A DNA stretch of 64,000 nucleotides from Ligula intestinalis (lineage: Eukaryota > Platyhelminthes > Cestoda > Diphyllobothriidea > Diphyllobothriidae). The notes beneath the pieces are model-generated. The model made no database searches. It was not told the DNA's origin and saw nothing but the letters and a program-made list of their open reading frames with translations. A program made the position numbers and the translations under genes. The stretch covers positions 3,462,472 to 3,526,471 of the forward strand of contig JAYGXS010000010.1 in assembly GCA_036362985.1 (NCBI GenBank), in the 5' to 3' direction. Positions within the stretch are counted from its first letter, which is position 1, and each line of letters opens with the position of its first letter. Shown piece after piece: positions 9,267 through 19,739 of the stretch.

Positions 9267-9307
9267 CCTTTTAGCAAGTACCTAGCCTGTTAGTATGGTA
9301 AGTTACA

Positions 9308-10399
9308 AGGCCTAAGGAGTTATTTTACTGCCTGCCCTTCCATCGCAGTTCCATTACTGACAACGCCACATGTTCTGCATCCCTGCAGAAGTCAAACGGA
9401 GGCAAAACAGGGTAAACCATTCCCTGCATTTATGTTTATTTAGACCGCCCGCACGCCTACTCAAAACGAACTCAGTAGCAATGACAAAATGAATAAACCC
9501 AGCGGGTGCGCGCGCTAGGCTCCCACCGCGAAGTGAAGAGCGGTACGACAAAAGCGGTAGATCTCTTTTTCCATGCACAATAAGCATGGTTTGTTTCTAA
9601 GCACTTCCACATTTAAAGAAATAACGTGTCAAAGTTTCGAGTGAGTTTTGCATACTCCTACAAAACTTTAGCCTATGCAGTGATGCCAGAAAGTGGCGCA
9701 CACTGTCTACACGATAACAATAGGGTCAATGCGGGCACTAACAATGGCACCAGGACAATAGATCTGAATTGAGGTCAACGTTGGTGGCTACGTAACCCCA
9801 AGTCTGAGGAACTCTAGAAACTACAGCCTGAGGTCAGCAGTCAAATAATGGTTTTGCAGAGGCTTAAGAAACGAACAAATTAATCTTATTGGACTTGATT
9901 TATGTATTGTAGAAGGAGCAAAAGACTTGTATGCCTGGGGATCTTGTACATAAAAACTAGAAAATTTTGACAATTCAAGGCCAAATTACAACGGATTTGT
10001 TTAAAATGTATGGGTTACTGTCGAACTGTCGAAAATTCAGAGAGCATAGTTCCCGTGCAGTTGAGGCCAGGACTAGTTGACATAAGCGCCGCCCTATTAT
10101 TAGATAGCCTAATAACATAATTGATTTCAATTTGACCTCGATATTTAAAAAGAGCGATCCTTGGAAAGCATACTGCTCAAGGCGGAACCTTTAAGAGTCA
10201 AATGGGCGCATGCTCGACCTGACTTTGGACATCTTATAATGATGGAATAACGGTATTGTCAAGTAAATATGTGGACGCTTATTGCGTTACTCAGTCGTTC
10301 CTTGGGGCTCGCTCTCTATCCCTGCCAGCATCCGATAAGGACAAGGGAGCCTGGAATGATCATGTCTACCTTATTAACCGTTGTCAGCCAGTCATATCC
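9308..10399. other. No feature seen
   Basis: No gene or recognisable repeat. Short reading frames have no family resemblance. Confidence 0.35.
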
Positions 10400-10565
10400 A
10401 AATCCGAGGATAGTGACCCCGGCGCAAAGGTTAGAGAGCTTGCTTTCTAACTAGCAAGGTCGCGGGTTCGAGTCTTAGGGGTCACTACCCCTGGGGTTTG
10501 GTATGGCTGGCTGATGACGGTTAACAAGACAGAAATAGCCATTTTAGTCTTCCTTGTCTTCTTTT
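10400..10565 (+). mobile_element. tRNA-derived SINE (copy C)
   Basis: A tRNA-like head with an A-box-like GCGCAAAGGTTAGAGAG near 10422-10438 and B box GGTTCGAGTC at 10464-10475 precedes the conserved tail. The hammerhead at 10505-10549 has stem I GGCTGG/TTAGTC, core CTGATGA (10511-10517) and GAAA (10532-10535), but stem II hardly pairs, so activity is doubtful. The repeat ends in a pyrimidine-rich TCTTCCTTGTCTTC. Confidence 0.7.
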
Positions 10566-11177
10566 GTAATGCATTTCTTCCTTTGTATATTATTCGAAGG
10601 AGATGAATGGCTGCGGTTTGCATCAGTCAGTATCGATCGGATCTTGTCTCGTAAGCTTTTTCCTTGAGACCTGTGTACACCGCATCTAACTCAATATCCG
10701 TTTGACGCATGAGCCATCGAGGCGCATTGTCTTGGTCTTTTTGGAGAAGCAAACTCAGCCGATGCGAGTTTTGTTCCATACGAAGGCGTGCTCTGTATCA
10801 AGGTTGTGCATTGCCAATTAGGACAGATTGTCAGGCAGATGTGTGTGGAGCCTCAAAAGCTTCACATGACATCTTTTAGCCTATTCACTTCTTGTCGATT
10901 TACGAGCTGAATGAGTAAGGCAGACGTCGGTTTGTGCGGTTTCATGTTTCTGCAAACGTCTTTTGACGAGTTCAGATATATTGTTAACATAAGTGAGGAT
11001 TCAAAATGTATTTGTTTTCGTCGCCGTAGTTGTCTAGTTACTCTTCTCTGGACTCCTGTTGTTTCATTCATCGGTGTTCACAGCAATTAGTTTTTGTTCA
11101 ATTTAGCAGCCTGTTGACCGTAATTCCGCATATTTTCCTTTGCTTTAAACGGCTTCGTTTAATGTTCCGCTCCAGAA
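10566..11177. other. Unassigned stretch before a Penelope remnant
   Basis: No gene is recognised. The upstream part of the Penelope remnant may extend back into this stretch but cannot be read. Confidence 0.3.
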
Positions 11178-11760
11178 ATGGGAGCTTATTTTCAACTCCT
11201 TGCTCCTTTCACCATCTTTTCACAGGAGAAAATCGTCAACAGCTTGTTAAATCGAGCAAAAGGCATTGCTCTGACAAAGAAAGCTACTGAATCGGACCAA
11301 ATTACCTGTTCGAATTATTTCTCCAAAATACGTGTACTTAATCATGCGCCCAAAACAAATACCTGGCGAATCCTTCCTTATAGTACAAATGTATCTGAAC
11401 TCATTGAAAGGCACTTGCAAAAATAAGGAATAAAAGTGACGCATAAACCGACCACTACCTTACACACCTAGCTTTTACAGCCTACGGATAGGGTTGGTTA
11501 GTACGAGAAGAAAAAATTTGTTCACAATATCTCATGCAAAGCTTGCGGTGCCGCATGTGATTGCAAAATGGGAAAATCCGCCTCCACAACTATCTATAAA
11601 CAATAGTTGGCTGTGTAAAGGCCAGATCCTCTATCCTAAGCGGTCGTGTATAGCTTTGATACGGCGTACACCTTCAAACGAGACAAAATTCGCATTGTTG
11701 GAGTTTGTTTACCCAGAAGGACTGACAGTTTCTTGAGGCCATGAATCCGTTAAATCATCC
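11178..11760 (+). pseudogene. Penelope-like element remnant (thumb and GIY-YIG)
   Basis: One frame reads EKIVNSLLNRAKGIALTKK, then WRILPYSTNVSELIERHLQK, then after a stop GIKVTHKPTTTLHT. This corresponds to the RT thumb segment of Penelope proteins (compare RAIPYIKGVSETVSRLLQPAG in the element at 16.6 kb). A second frame then reads KKFVHNISCKACGAA, a degraded start of the GIY-YIG endonuclease where VYxIxC is expected. Frames change and stops intervene, so it is dead. The RT palm is not visible upstream. Confidence 0.6.
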
Positions 11761-12776
11761 GTCAAACGACAAACTGCTGTGTGAAAAAATCTCAAAAAAT
11801 TTTAAGGAACGAGATCCGACCGATAATGAAAGATGCAAAGGGCAGCCACTAATTAGAAGTCACAAAAAAGAAATATTTTTCAGCACGTTTGCAATTTTAA
11901 TTGTTCTATGCACATTATCTCGAGTCTGACGACGACCTGAAGAAATAGCGTCAAATATTTACTCAATAAAAATGTTCCTTGTTTCCTAAAGAGGGCAGTC
12001 CTTTAAAGTCTGTTTATTCGGAATTTATATCATATCGATTATATACCATTTCTCAACAAAGCCTTAAGAATAAAAATCTATTCACTGTGTCTTCAAATTA
12101 TTTCAAAAGCATTTTCTTTAACAAAGTTAGTATTTGTTAATAAGTGGCCATCGTTGTTTGCTTCGAGGGTCCCTTAAATGCACCTACTGTAATCCTTATT
12201 TTCTTGCGATACAATCCAATTATAGCGGCAATTTCACATTTGTGCACTGTAATTGTGTGGTAGGAAGTTGAACTTTTCAAAACAGAAGTAGTTTTATTTT
12301 TTAACGTGTGGGCTTCTTTGTAGCAATCACAGGAAATGGTCAGAATTACTACAACTAGACTCAACTCAGGAGGAGGACCGTCAACAAATCGAGCAAAGAT
12401 ACACTGCTCTGACAAAGAAAGTTACCGAGCTATTGTGTCAAATGACAGCCATGCCGGCAGTCAACCTTGCATTTATTTCTCAAATTAACTCTTTAGGAAG
12501 GGTCTGCTATTTTGATATTACCCACAAAGGCTAACGTTTAATTACGCACCATTGCAAGATAAAGAGCTGTTTCGCAGAGCAGTTAAATGTAGACTGTTCC
12601 ATGCACTTGACAAATAAGTTGAAATATAATGTAGTAAAATATTCAGTCAAATTCACAGTAAATTGTGGTTGTTTAGGAACAAATTCCATAAAACGTGTCC
12701 GTTAATTTAAAGCTCAGTAACGCCTTGAAGAAAATTTTGAACACTTCTCTTGAAGGTATGTCTTAACCACAAGCCT
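11761..12776. other. Penelope debris and unassigned sequence
   Basis: The segment 12370-12430 repeats the 11238-11300 sequence (AAATCGAGCAAA...GCTCTGACAAAGAAAG), a second decayed copy of the same Penelope region. Otherwise nothing is seen. Confidence 0.4.
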
Positions 12777-12811
12777 TCAGAATTCCAAATGAAAGAAACT
12801 AGTCAATTTAC

Positions 12812-13241
12812 CTAAGCGACGTTTGCTGTCCGCTTGTGCATTGTCTGTTTGCTCCGCAGTCTCATTTGCCAGGTCTTGGGAAATTATTCGAAAGCGTTCG
12901 GATGCGTTTTGTTCAACTCGCAGTTTCTCCACACAGTTCTTATACTTGGACAACCATCCAGCAGGCGATGTGCGCGTATTGAACGCATTTCTGGCAAACG
13001 AGTGTATTGCGGGCACTTTGAGGCTCTTAAATTCCCTAACAGCATTTGCATTTTTCTCTGGCTGCCACAAGCTGCTAACGGGCTTTTGAGGAGAGAATCG
13101 AGGGCCGGACACGAATTGATGTGATCGCGTAAGCGTAGGGCTGTTATTGAGGGGATACCTTGCCGGAAAGCCGAGGCGGCTTCTAACATCGTCAATTGGT
13201 TTCATAGTCTTGATTCTCTCGTTAGCTGTGTCGTCTTCCAG
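12812..13241 (-). CDS. Tektin, N-terminal region exon
   Basis: The - strand frame contains SPAGWLSKYKNCVEKLRVEQ, ASERFRIISQDLANETAEQT and QADSKRRL, which follow the tektin N-terminal coil pattern (W, then N, SERLR, T..T, Q.DS.KRLGER). The donor is GTAAAT at 12811, phase 1, and it splices in frame to the exon at 2609-2387. The upstream boundary is probably the acceptor TGACATTTCAG ending at 13242. The frame stays open to an ATG at 13254-13256, so an unspliced start there cannot be excluded, and an internal Met (TMKPID) is also possible. The proline- and arginine-rich leader before the coil fits tektins 3 to 5. Confidence 0.85.
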
Positions 13242-13259
13242 CTGAAATGTCAACATATA

Positions 13260-13955
13260 TACAAAATAAAACCCTAGAAATATTTAGGTAATCTGTAGCC
13301 CAATAAACTTTAAATTCTAGTTTCATCGATTAAATAATATGAAGCCAATGCTTAACCAAAGACCATGGATGATTAGCTGTAAATACTGGAAATTACTGTT
13401 CTCTATGCTAATATTTGTATCAAAGGAGGGTACTTTAAGATAAGAGACCAAATGATGTCAGTACATATTTTGTACCAAATATATCGCAACATAAATATAT
13501 ATATATATTGGATTAGTACTACTACGTAGTATTACTAGTCCAATTGTTCCGTTAAACGACAGGGAGGTTTTTAAATATTTATTATTTTTCCTTTTAATCA
13601 AGCTGTATACAGCTACCGAAGTTCGATTAATAGTGCAGGCTCAATAGCGGAGTAGAAGGAATCAAGCATGACAAGCAGGATAACGCTGCACTATAACAAT
13701 TAAATGCAATTTAATTAATTAGGAAATTACAATGCTGAATTTTCAGATCGTCTGTGAATGCAGAAAACTTGATTTGTAACGCCGGGGTCCTCATCATGAC
13801 CTTCAAAAGAACAGGCCAAGTATTCTAAGAATTATTGCTAAGGTGCACCTAAAATATGCAGTTCCTCTTTGCCAAATCACCATATAGACCAATAAATGTC
13901 GTTTCTATTGACTTGCCTCCTGAATCTTTCTTAGCATATACCTTCATTAGCAACC
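13260..13955. other. AT-rich stretch upstream of the tektin exon
   Basis: Contains a TATATATATATA run near 13495-13508 with a neighbouring palindromic ACTACGTAGT. No gene recognised. Confidence 0.4.
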
Positions 13956-14009
13956 TGCAGAAATTTCAACTAAGAGATCAGATCCATAATATTAAGAGAC
14001 TACTGTCGC

Positions 14010-14190
14010 TAGGCTGATAACAACTTTGCCATCGCCGCAGCAGAAGCTGGTAAAGATACACTCTTCAATACTTTTGAGCAAGCACTTCTTTTCATTGAGG
14101 TCATTTGGGAGGTGGAAACGGCTGGTTTGCTTCCTTTCTTGGACGTCCTTCTTAGTCGACGTAGTGTTTATCGAGAGAAATCCTGGTCTG
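14010..14190 (+). pseudogene. Penelope RT palm fragment
   Basis: The + frame reads DNNFAIAAAEAGKDTLF, then GLLPFLDVLLSRRSVYREK, corresponding to the motif C to E segment of Penelope RT (YVDDTFAI...LPFLDVLVRR in the 16.6 kb copy). The first catalytic Asp survives but the second is Asn. Only about 60 codons are recognisable. Confidence 0.6.
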
Positions 14191-14499
14191 GACAATAAAC
14201 AAATTTAAGCAGCATTTTCATATTCAAACGAAACGCAATTTAGTCCTTCTCCCAAGCACAAGGGGCTTTAAAAGTTTTCTCGGCAATCACTATTGACAAT
14301 GTCGACTCTGCAGATGATATCAAGATTTGAAAAAGAGATTGCTGTGTTGATGACGCACAGAAACAACAAAACATTGATAAACAGGCCGTGTAAACAAGTT
14401 AGTGGCGCCTTACGTCCGATATATCCAAATGTGTACTCATTTGCTTGGAATTTGATCGGAGACGTTTCCCCAAACATCAGTATTGTCAGAACGGGGCTT

Positions 14500-16569
14500 C
14501 CATAAAGAAGTGGATACGATAGTGCACAAATCTGGATTTAAATCAGTTCTGCAGGCTAAGAAGCTCTCTGAAGAAAAGCAGATAGCCGATGAGGCCAACT
14601 TTTTCTGAAAACCCTTCCCTGAATGTTGTGAAACTCCTTTCGCGCACATTTAAAGTGAAGAGAAAAGCGCAACAGCCAATACTTCAAGACGCCTTAGGAA
14701 ACCCCACAGTCGATGCTAAGTTGACCGCAGATAGTTTCAGTGCGTTCCTATCCAGAAGGTTCAGTAAAAATTCGGTCGCTGCATTTCCGACTATTCGGGC
14801 TCTGGCGGGTGCCGTTCTCTAAACCATAAGTTTTATCCTCTGGGACGTGACTGTAGCCATTCGTCATTTTCGTCAATCTTATAGTCCAGTACCAGATGGC
14901 GTCCCCGTTAGCCTTCTAAAAATTGAAGCGAACGATATCTTTCGTTCTCTTCTGTGTAAGATATTTAATAAATAAAAAATAAATAAATCTTATATTTTAG
15001 GCTGTTGAAAGCGGAACCTTTCGTTCGTTGTGGAACGAATCGCACATAATGCCTATTCACAAACATGGCCGATCGACGTCTTTTGACGAATTTAGCCCAA
15101 TGATGATGCGTCATTTGACAGAGAACAACCTACTCAATGCAGCTCCACTTGGATTTCTCGATAAAAAATTTTATGACACCTGCCAGCTCTCTTTCTTTGA
15201 TTATGTGCCACAATCTAGCGACAGCGGTTTTGCCTTTTATACAGTCTACTTTGATTTAACTAAAGCCTTTGATCGTGTTGACCATAACCTCCTCCTTCTG
15301 AAACTGGCCTCTTTTGGCATAGGTAGCAAGCTTATGAGCTAAATACCTTTTTATTTGGATGCTTTTACACAAAGAGTTAAAATTTCCAATGTTATCTCCA
15401 ACCCCACGCATGTGAGGAGTGGAGTTATTCAGGATAATTTACTTGGGCCGCTCCTATTTTGCCTTTTTGTTAACGATGTTCCAGATTGTTTTCAGTTCGG
15501 TAGACCCTCCATGTGCGCTGACGATTTAAAAGTCACTTATCAATATAAACAGGCAGATCGCAACATCTTGCTCGAGCTCATAAAAAAGGATCTTCAGGCT
15601 TTAGCCCAGTGGTGCTGCAAATGGTGCTTTACCCTTTCATGGCACAAATATTCCGATATGGTTGTTGGTGACGACCATCAGCCTGAACTAATCATAGACA
15701 GTTGCGAACTAAATGCGCCAGGAGTTATTAAGGATTTGGGCAAATCCTATTCTGATAGACTCAATCAGTCAGAGCACTGTGCCCCGATAATCTCGAAAGC
15801 ACGCCGAAATACTGGATTTATTCTTACACATTTTAAGACCGTAAAGGTTAGAACTAGCCTTTATAATCTGTGCGTGAGACTTATTCTTGAATACTGCTCG
15901 CTCCTATTCAGTCTTCTGTGCACTAGTGAACGGAAGAAAATAGAACCAGTCCAGCACTTCTTCAATAAAAAGAGTTTTCACTTCAGAACACCGAAACTTA
16001 GCCTACCAACAACGGTGTGAACTTATAAACCTCGACCCCTTGTGGCTTCATAGATTATAGAAGGGTTTATTTTTACTGTTTAAACTTTTGAATGGCCGTA
16101 CCTTGAATCCCCTCAGTAACATAAGGCAGCTCAAGCACACTCGACGCGCCAGTCATCGAGATGTGTTTTTATTTCTTCCTATGGCACGCACAATTAATTA
16201 CCGTAACTTCTTTTCAGTAAACGCCATATCAATCTGGAATAAGCTGCCCAGACGTATTAAAACTCAACAAAGCTACCCTTTGTTTAAGAGGGCTATCACT
16301 AGTTTTCTACATTCAGGACAACATTCACGAATTTTGCGTGCTGACTCGGTGGAATCTCTGATGGCGTTCGTGGAATTTTAACCCTGCCAGACCTCATGCT
16401 GAAGATAATGCTGATGAAGCTGGGGTTCGTAATCGGCTAATTCTTCAGCCGACAGCGAACAACTTTTCGCCGACAAAAATTCAAGAAAGACTGCGAACAC
16501 TGTGTTCTTTTGTCAACCCTCCCCGTTCTAAACTAATGTCCCTAAACGATCTGCAGCTTTTCGTCTGCT
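14500..16569 (+). pseudogene. CR1-like non-LTR retrotransposon, RT region
   Basis: RT domains are spread over broken frames. The first is FYTVYFDLTKAFDRVDH at 15238-15288, the motif A region with catalytic Asp. Then comes SGVIQDNLLGPLLFCLFVND at 15418-15477, where PQG has become IQD, and CADDLK near 15515, motif C with Tyr changed to Cys. The C-terminal FFSVNAISIWNKLPRRIKT is near 16210-16265, followed by a 3' UTR. Stops separate the pieces at about 15342, 16018 and 16379. The same 3' end is found on the - strand at 18740-19200 and 47140-47810. The 3' UTR is cut at about 16569 by the Penelope insertion and resumes near 18316. An endonuclease is not recognised upstream. Confidence 0.8.
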
Positions 16570-18315
16570 AAGCTCAAGTTCCTGGCGGTAGGCTCAACAA
16601 CAACCGTGACTTCTGCCAAACAGTTCCTTGAGCGAATAAAGCATCTGAAGGTAGAACCTGATGAATCCATGGTATCCTTCGATGTTGTCTCACTGTTCAC
16701 TTCCATCCCACAACAACTAGCAATTGATGTTGTCGGACAACTTCTACCCGAACGCTACGATGGCAGCGAGAAACCACTCAAGTCTGAACATCTGCTTGAA
16801 CTTTTACAACATTGCCTCAAAACGTACTTCACATTTGGCGGACAAATGTATGAGCAGATTAAAGGAACTCCCATGGGCTCCCCCCTGTCAGGCCTGATCG
16901 CTGAAGTGGTACTCCAACGGATAGAACACTTGGTTTTCACCAAGTATCAACCGAAGTTTTGGGCTCGTTATGTCGATGACACCTTCGCCATTGTTAAAAC
17001 ATCTGACATCGAGCACCTCAAAGAACTATTGAACTCGGTTGATCCAAATATCCAGTTTACAATGGAGGTGGAAACAAATGAAGAACTCCCCTTCCTCGAT
17101 GTCCTGGTACGCCGGTGTTCGACTGGACTACTGCAAACTACAGTATTCAGAAAGGCCACCAGCACGAATCAGGTACTCAATTTTAACAGTAACCACCCCA
17201 TGTGCCACAAACGCAGCTGCGTCCGTACTCTTTTCCAAAGAGTTCAAACACACTGCAGCACACCAGCCGCCCAAAGAGCTGAACAACAACATCTTCAGGA
17301 ACTCTTCCGAGCTAATGGCTACCCAAACTCGTTTGTCAAACAAAGCAGACGCCGAGTGAACAAACGACGACTAGAGCAAAAGCAGCCCGAAGTCTGGAGG
17401 GCCATTCCCTACATAAAAGGTGTCTCCGAAACAGTCTCACGACTGTTACAACCTGCTGGCGTGGGCATAGCCCATCGACCTCAAGCGACAATACGCCGCC
17501 AGGTGATGCAACCTAAAGACCGACTGCCTCTTAAAGAAACCTCTGCAGTCGTCTACAAGATACTTTGCAATGAGGGAGACTGCAATTATGTTGGGGAAAC
17601 AGGCCGCAAACTGCAAACCCGCCTACAAGAGCACAAACGAGCGGCCCAGAAGCTGGACCCAAACTCACAACTGGCGGCACACATCGCAGAAACTGGCCAT
17701 AACTTTGATCTCCAAGGGGCGACCATCGTAGGCCGAGGAACCTCAAAAGCCGAAAGGCTGACACTCGAGGCATGGTACTCAGATGCCAACTCAGTCAACA
17801 GGCATCTGGACCTGCCAGCGGCCTACAAAGTATTGCGCCACTTCGTTAGAAAGAGCCGGGACGAAGCCAAATCAAAGGTAAGAATGGCAAGCGAACAGGA
17901 AATCACAACGAACCGGCTGGAAGAGGAGGCAACGTTACCAGGGCCCTCGACCGGGTGACAAGGCGGCATACTAATTGCTGTTCATGACCCCCAGCCCCGC
18001 GGACAGCTAATTCGCCTACACCAACATAATTGCCCCTCCGACCCCTCCGATCCCAGTGACAGCTAATTGACCTCCTCCTCCCCCACCCACCCATTTTTTG
18101 CTGTTTCTAATCCCTTGATAACCTGACGATTTCTGCCATTTGATTGGCCTTTGGCCACTATAATTATCCTCGTTTTTGGTTGCTTTCTCATCTCTGAAGA
18201 TGGACACCTGTAAGTGTTCGAAAGCTCAGAACAATAAATCAATTGATCTGGTGCTCGACCTACCTTCTTCCTCATCCATGCAAGTACCTGGATCGCGAAC
18301 CTTCACATTCATTCG
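16570..18315 (+). mobile_element. Penelope-like element, 5' truncated, nested in LINE 3' UTR
   Basis: The element begins inside the RT (KLKFLAVGSTTTV) and runs through the GIY-YIG domain to a 3' UTR with hairpin 18194-18224 and AATAAA near 18234. LINE 3' UTR sequence ends at about 16569 (TTTTCGTCTGCT) and resumes at about 18316 (TCAACTCAGTTTATAACTG). This is shown by comparison with the uninterrupted LINE copy on the - strand at 19020-18980. Confidence 0.8.
16606..17958 (+). CDS. Penelope-like RT with GIY-YIG endonuclease (5' truncated)
   Basis: An uninterrupted 450-codon frame. It has no true ATG at its start (the first codon is GTG) because the element is 5' truncated: the frame is open from just after a stop at 16543-16545. 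RT motifs: A is MVSFDVVSLFTSIP with Asp26, B is GTPMGSPLSGLIAE (87-100), C is ARYVDDTFAI with Asp124-Asp125, and then ELPFLDVLVRR. The C-terminal GIY-YIG nuclease has VYK (316-318), YVGET (328-332), RLQEH, and a catalytic Glu in LTLEAWYS (388). Penelope proteins copy their RNA at a nicked target. All visible catalytic residues are present, but the RT fingers are missing, so this copy cannot move by itself. The intact frame suggests a fairly recent insertion. Confidence 0.92.
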   Translation: MTSAKQFLERIKHLKVEPDESMVSFDVVSLFTSIPQQLAIDVVGQLLPERYDGSEKPLKSEHLLELLQHCLKTYFTFGGQMYEQIKGTPMGSPLSGLIAEVVLQRIEHLVFTKYQPKFWARYVDDTFAIVKTSDIEHLKELLNSVDPNIQFTMEVETNEELPFLDVLVRRCSTGLLQTTVFRKATSTNQVLNFNSNHPMCHKRSCVRTLFQRVQTHCSTPAAQRAEQQHLQELFRANGYPNSFVKQSRRRVNKRRLEQKQPEVWRAIPYIKGVSETVSRLLQPAGVGIAHRPQATIRRQVMQPKDRLPLKETSAVVYKILCNEGDCNYVGETGRKLQTRLQEHKRAAQKLDPNSQLAAHIAETGHNFDLQGATIVGRGTSKAERLTLEAWYSDANSVNRHLDLPAAYKVLRHFVRKSRDEAKSKVRMASEQEITTNRLEEEATLPGPSTG

Positions 18316-18420
18316 CTGTCAACTCAGTTTATAACTGTTCGTACATTTCGTATGTATTGTTCCTTTGAATTCAGTTTTTTTTACTTCATGCAAATTGCCT
18401 ATTTTATCCAGCATTGACCA
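18316..18420 (+). repeat. Distal part of the interrupted LINE 3' UTR
   Basis: CAACTCAGTTTATAACTG...GTACATTTCGTATG matches the - strand LINE copy near 19000-18960 (CAACTCAGCTTACAACTGTACATTTATTCCG). Confidence 0.6.
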
Positions 18421-18739
18421 AGCACAAAATTGAAACAAAACCAATATTGACTGCAAAAGAGGAAGTTCGTTTTGTTTTGCCCAAGGGGAACTTTATCAAT
18501 TAACGCAATTTTTTAAAATTGTCTGTTAACTAACAAAATAAACATATATAACTTCGGCTACATTCTATGAGTTTGCACATATAACACACCTAAGGGGTCA
18601 CCACTGCAAGTTCAAAAGCGAACATATATGGCTAGACTACAGAGAACAAGTGCTGTATCCTGCGAGTTGGCCGACCTAGCTCTCAGAATTCCATGGTTTG
18701 CAGCCTGAATGGCATCCAACTGCAATAACTGGACGCACA

Positions 18740-19200
18740 AAATAATAATAATAATATGTTTATGATGCCAGTTTACAGGCAATTGTAAAGAGTTGGTAAT
18801 GCACCTATTGGGCGCCTTCCAACACCTCGAAGACCGGAAAAAACCTAAAACAAACTCCCTAAATTGCAGCCAGTATTGGTTTTTTTTCAGGTTTTTTTGT
18901 TTTGTCAATACTGGGTGAGATAGGGAGTTTGTTTCAAGTGAAAAAAACCTGTTTTCATAGGTATGATACAAACGGAATAAATGTACAGTTGTAAGCTGAG
19001 TTGACTCATCAGCAGGAGAACTGTTTCATATCGTTTAAAAACATTAGTTCCAGACGGAGAGGGGTGGCACAAGAACACAGTGTTCTCAGTCTTCCTTCGA
19101 TGGTTGTCGGCAAAAGTTGCGCGCTATCGGCTGAAGGGTTAGCAGACTGCGGGTATTGTGGTTTGGTATTGGTATTGTGGAGCATGACGTCAATTTAGCC
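18740..19200 (-). mobile_element. CR1-like LINE 3' UTR copy
   Basis: On the - strand, 19200-18980 matches 16430-16569 (GCTAACCCTTCAGCCGATAG...ACTGAGAACACTGTGTTCTTGTG). The end near 18745 has an ATAATAATAATA tail, as expected at a LINE 3' end. It is interrupted by the hairpin at 18848-18938. Confidence 0.65.
18848..18938. repeat. Inverted repeat with 30-base arms
   Basis: AAACAAACTCCCTAAATTG...CCAGTATTGG is matched by the inverted CAATACTGGGTGAGATAGGGAGTTTGTTT, leaving a loop of about 25 bases. AAAAAACCT lies outside both ends. Confidence 0.65.
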
Positions 19201-19224
19201 CTCGCTGCATTGTGCAAAAGTAGC

Positions 19225-19739
19225 TAAGTCTGTGATGTCTGTCCTGTATCTGGTTAAATGGGCTTCATATGCCTCTGTTAAAGACTGTTTCACTAAGGCC
19301 TTTGGAAAATTTATGCGTCCGAAACTGGAGTTCGCTAGCCAAGCATGGAGATCCTGGACCGCAAAAGTACCCTAATTCCCTCGAGAAGGTTCAAAGGCGT
19401 GCAAATAATTTTGTGCCCAGACAGGGCTCATTACCTTATGAAACACGATTAGCTAATCTCGACCTGTTTCCTTTAAGGTACAGGCAGCTACGTTGTAATC
19501 TAAGACAAACGTTTCGTGTTATGCGTGGTCAGGACTTCTGTCTTCTATCTGGCGACTTCATCGAGTTAGCAACAAATACGAACTTAAGAGGTCATTCATT
19601 CAAATAAGGAGTAACAGGGGCCAGACTAGACGCACGAAAGTTCTTCTTTTGTAATAGAATGGCTGAAGCTTGGAATGCTCTGACCCTGGATGCTATTATA
19701 TCCGCTCCGTTTGAAGTCTTTAAGAAGGAGCTAGCTTGA
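19225..19739 (+). pseudogene. LINE RT C-terminal fragment (CR1-like, second family)
   Basis: After a frame change near 19370 the frame reads LEKVQRRANNFVPRQGSLPY, then ETRLANLDLFPLRYRQLRCN, then ATNTNLRGHSFK, a stop at 19605-19607, and in the same frame GVTGARLDARKFFFCNRMAE and WNALTLDAI up to a stop at 19739. This is the standard C-terminal part of flatworm non-LTR RT proteins. 5' truncated and dead. Confidence 0.85.

Larger units (their letters stand above)
8771..9307 (+). repeat. Tandem 335-base repeat, 1.6 units, hammerhead-bearing (retrozyme-like)
   Basis: Unit 1 runs 8771-9105 and unit 2 9106-about 9307, aligned head to tail from CCACGATCAGAAATTAATTT to CTGTTAGTATGGTAAGTTACAA. Each unit carries one type I hammerhead at the same offset. 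No tRNA-like promoter and no reading frame are visible. Non-coding repeats of a few hundred bases in head-to-tail dimers with type I hammerheads are the layout of metazoan retrozymes and of Penelope terminal repeats (established knowledge); which applies here is inference. Confidence 0.7.
2610..12811 (-). other. 10.2 kb tektin intron loaded with transposons
   Basis: Donor GTAAAT at 12811-12806 and acceptor CATACACAG ending at 2610 on the - strand bound a phase-1 intron. It holds the Gypsy 3' end, MITE, SINEs, hammerhead tandem repeat and Penelope pieces listed separately. Confidence 0.75.
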
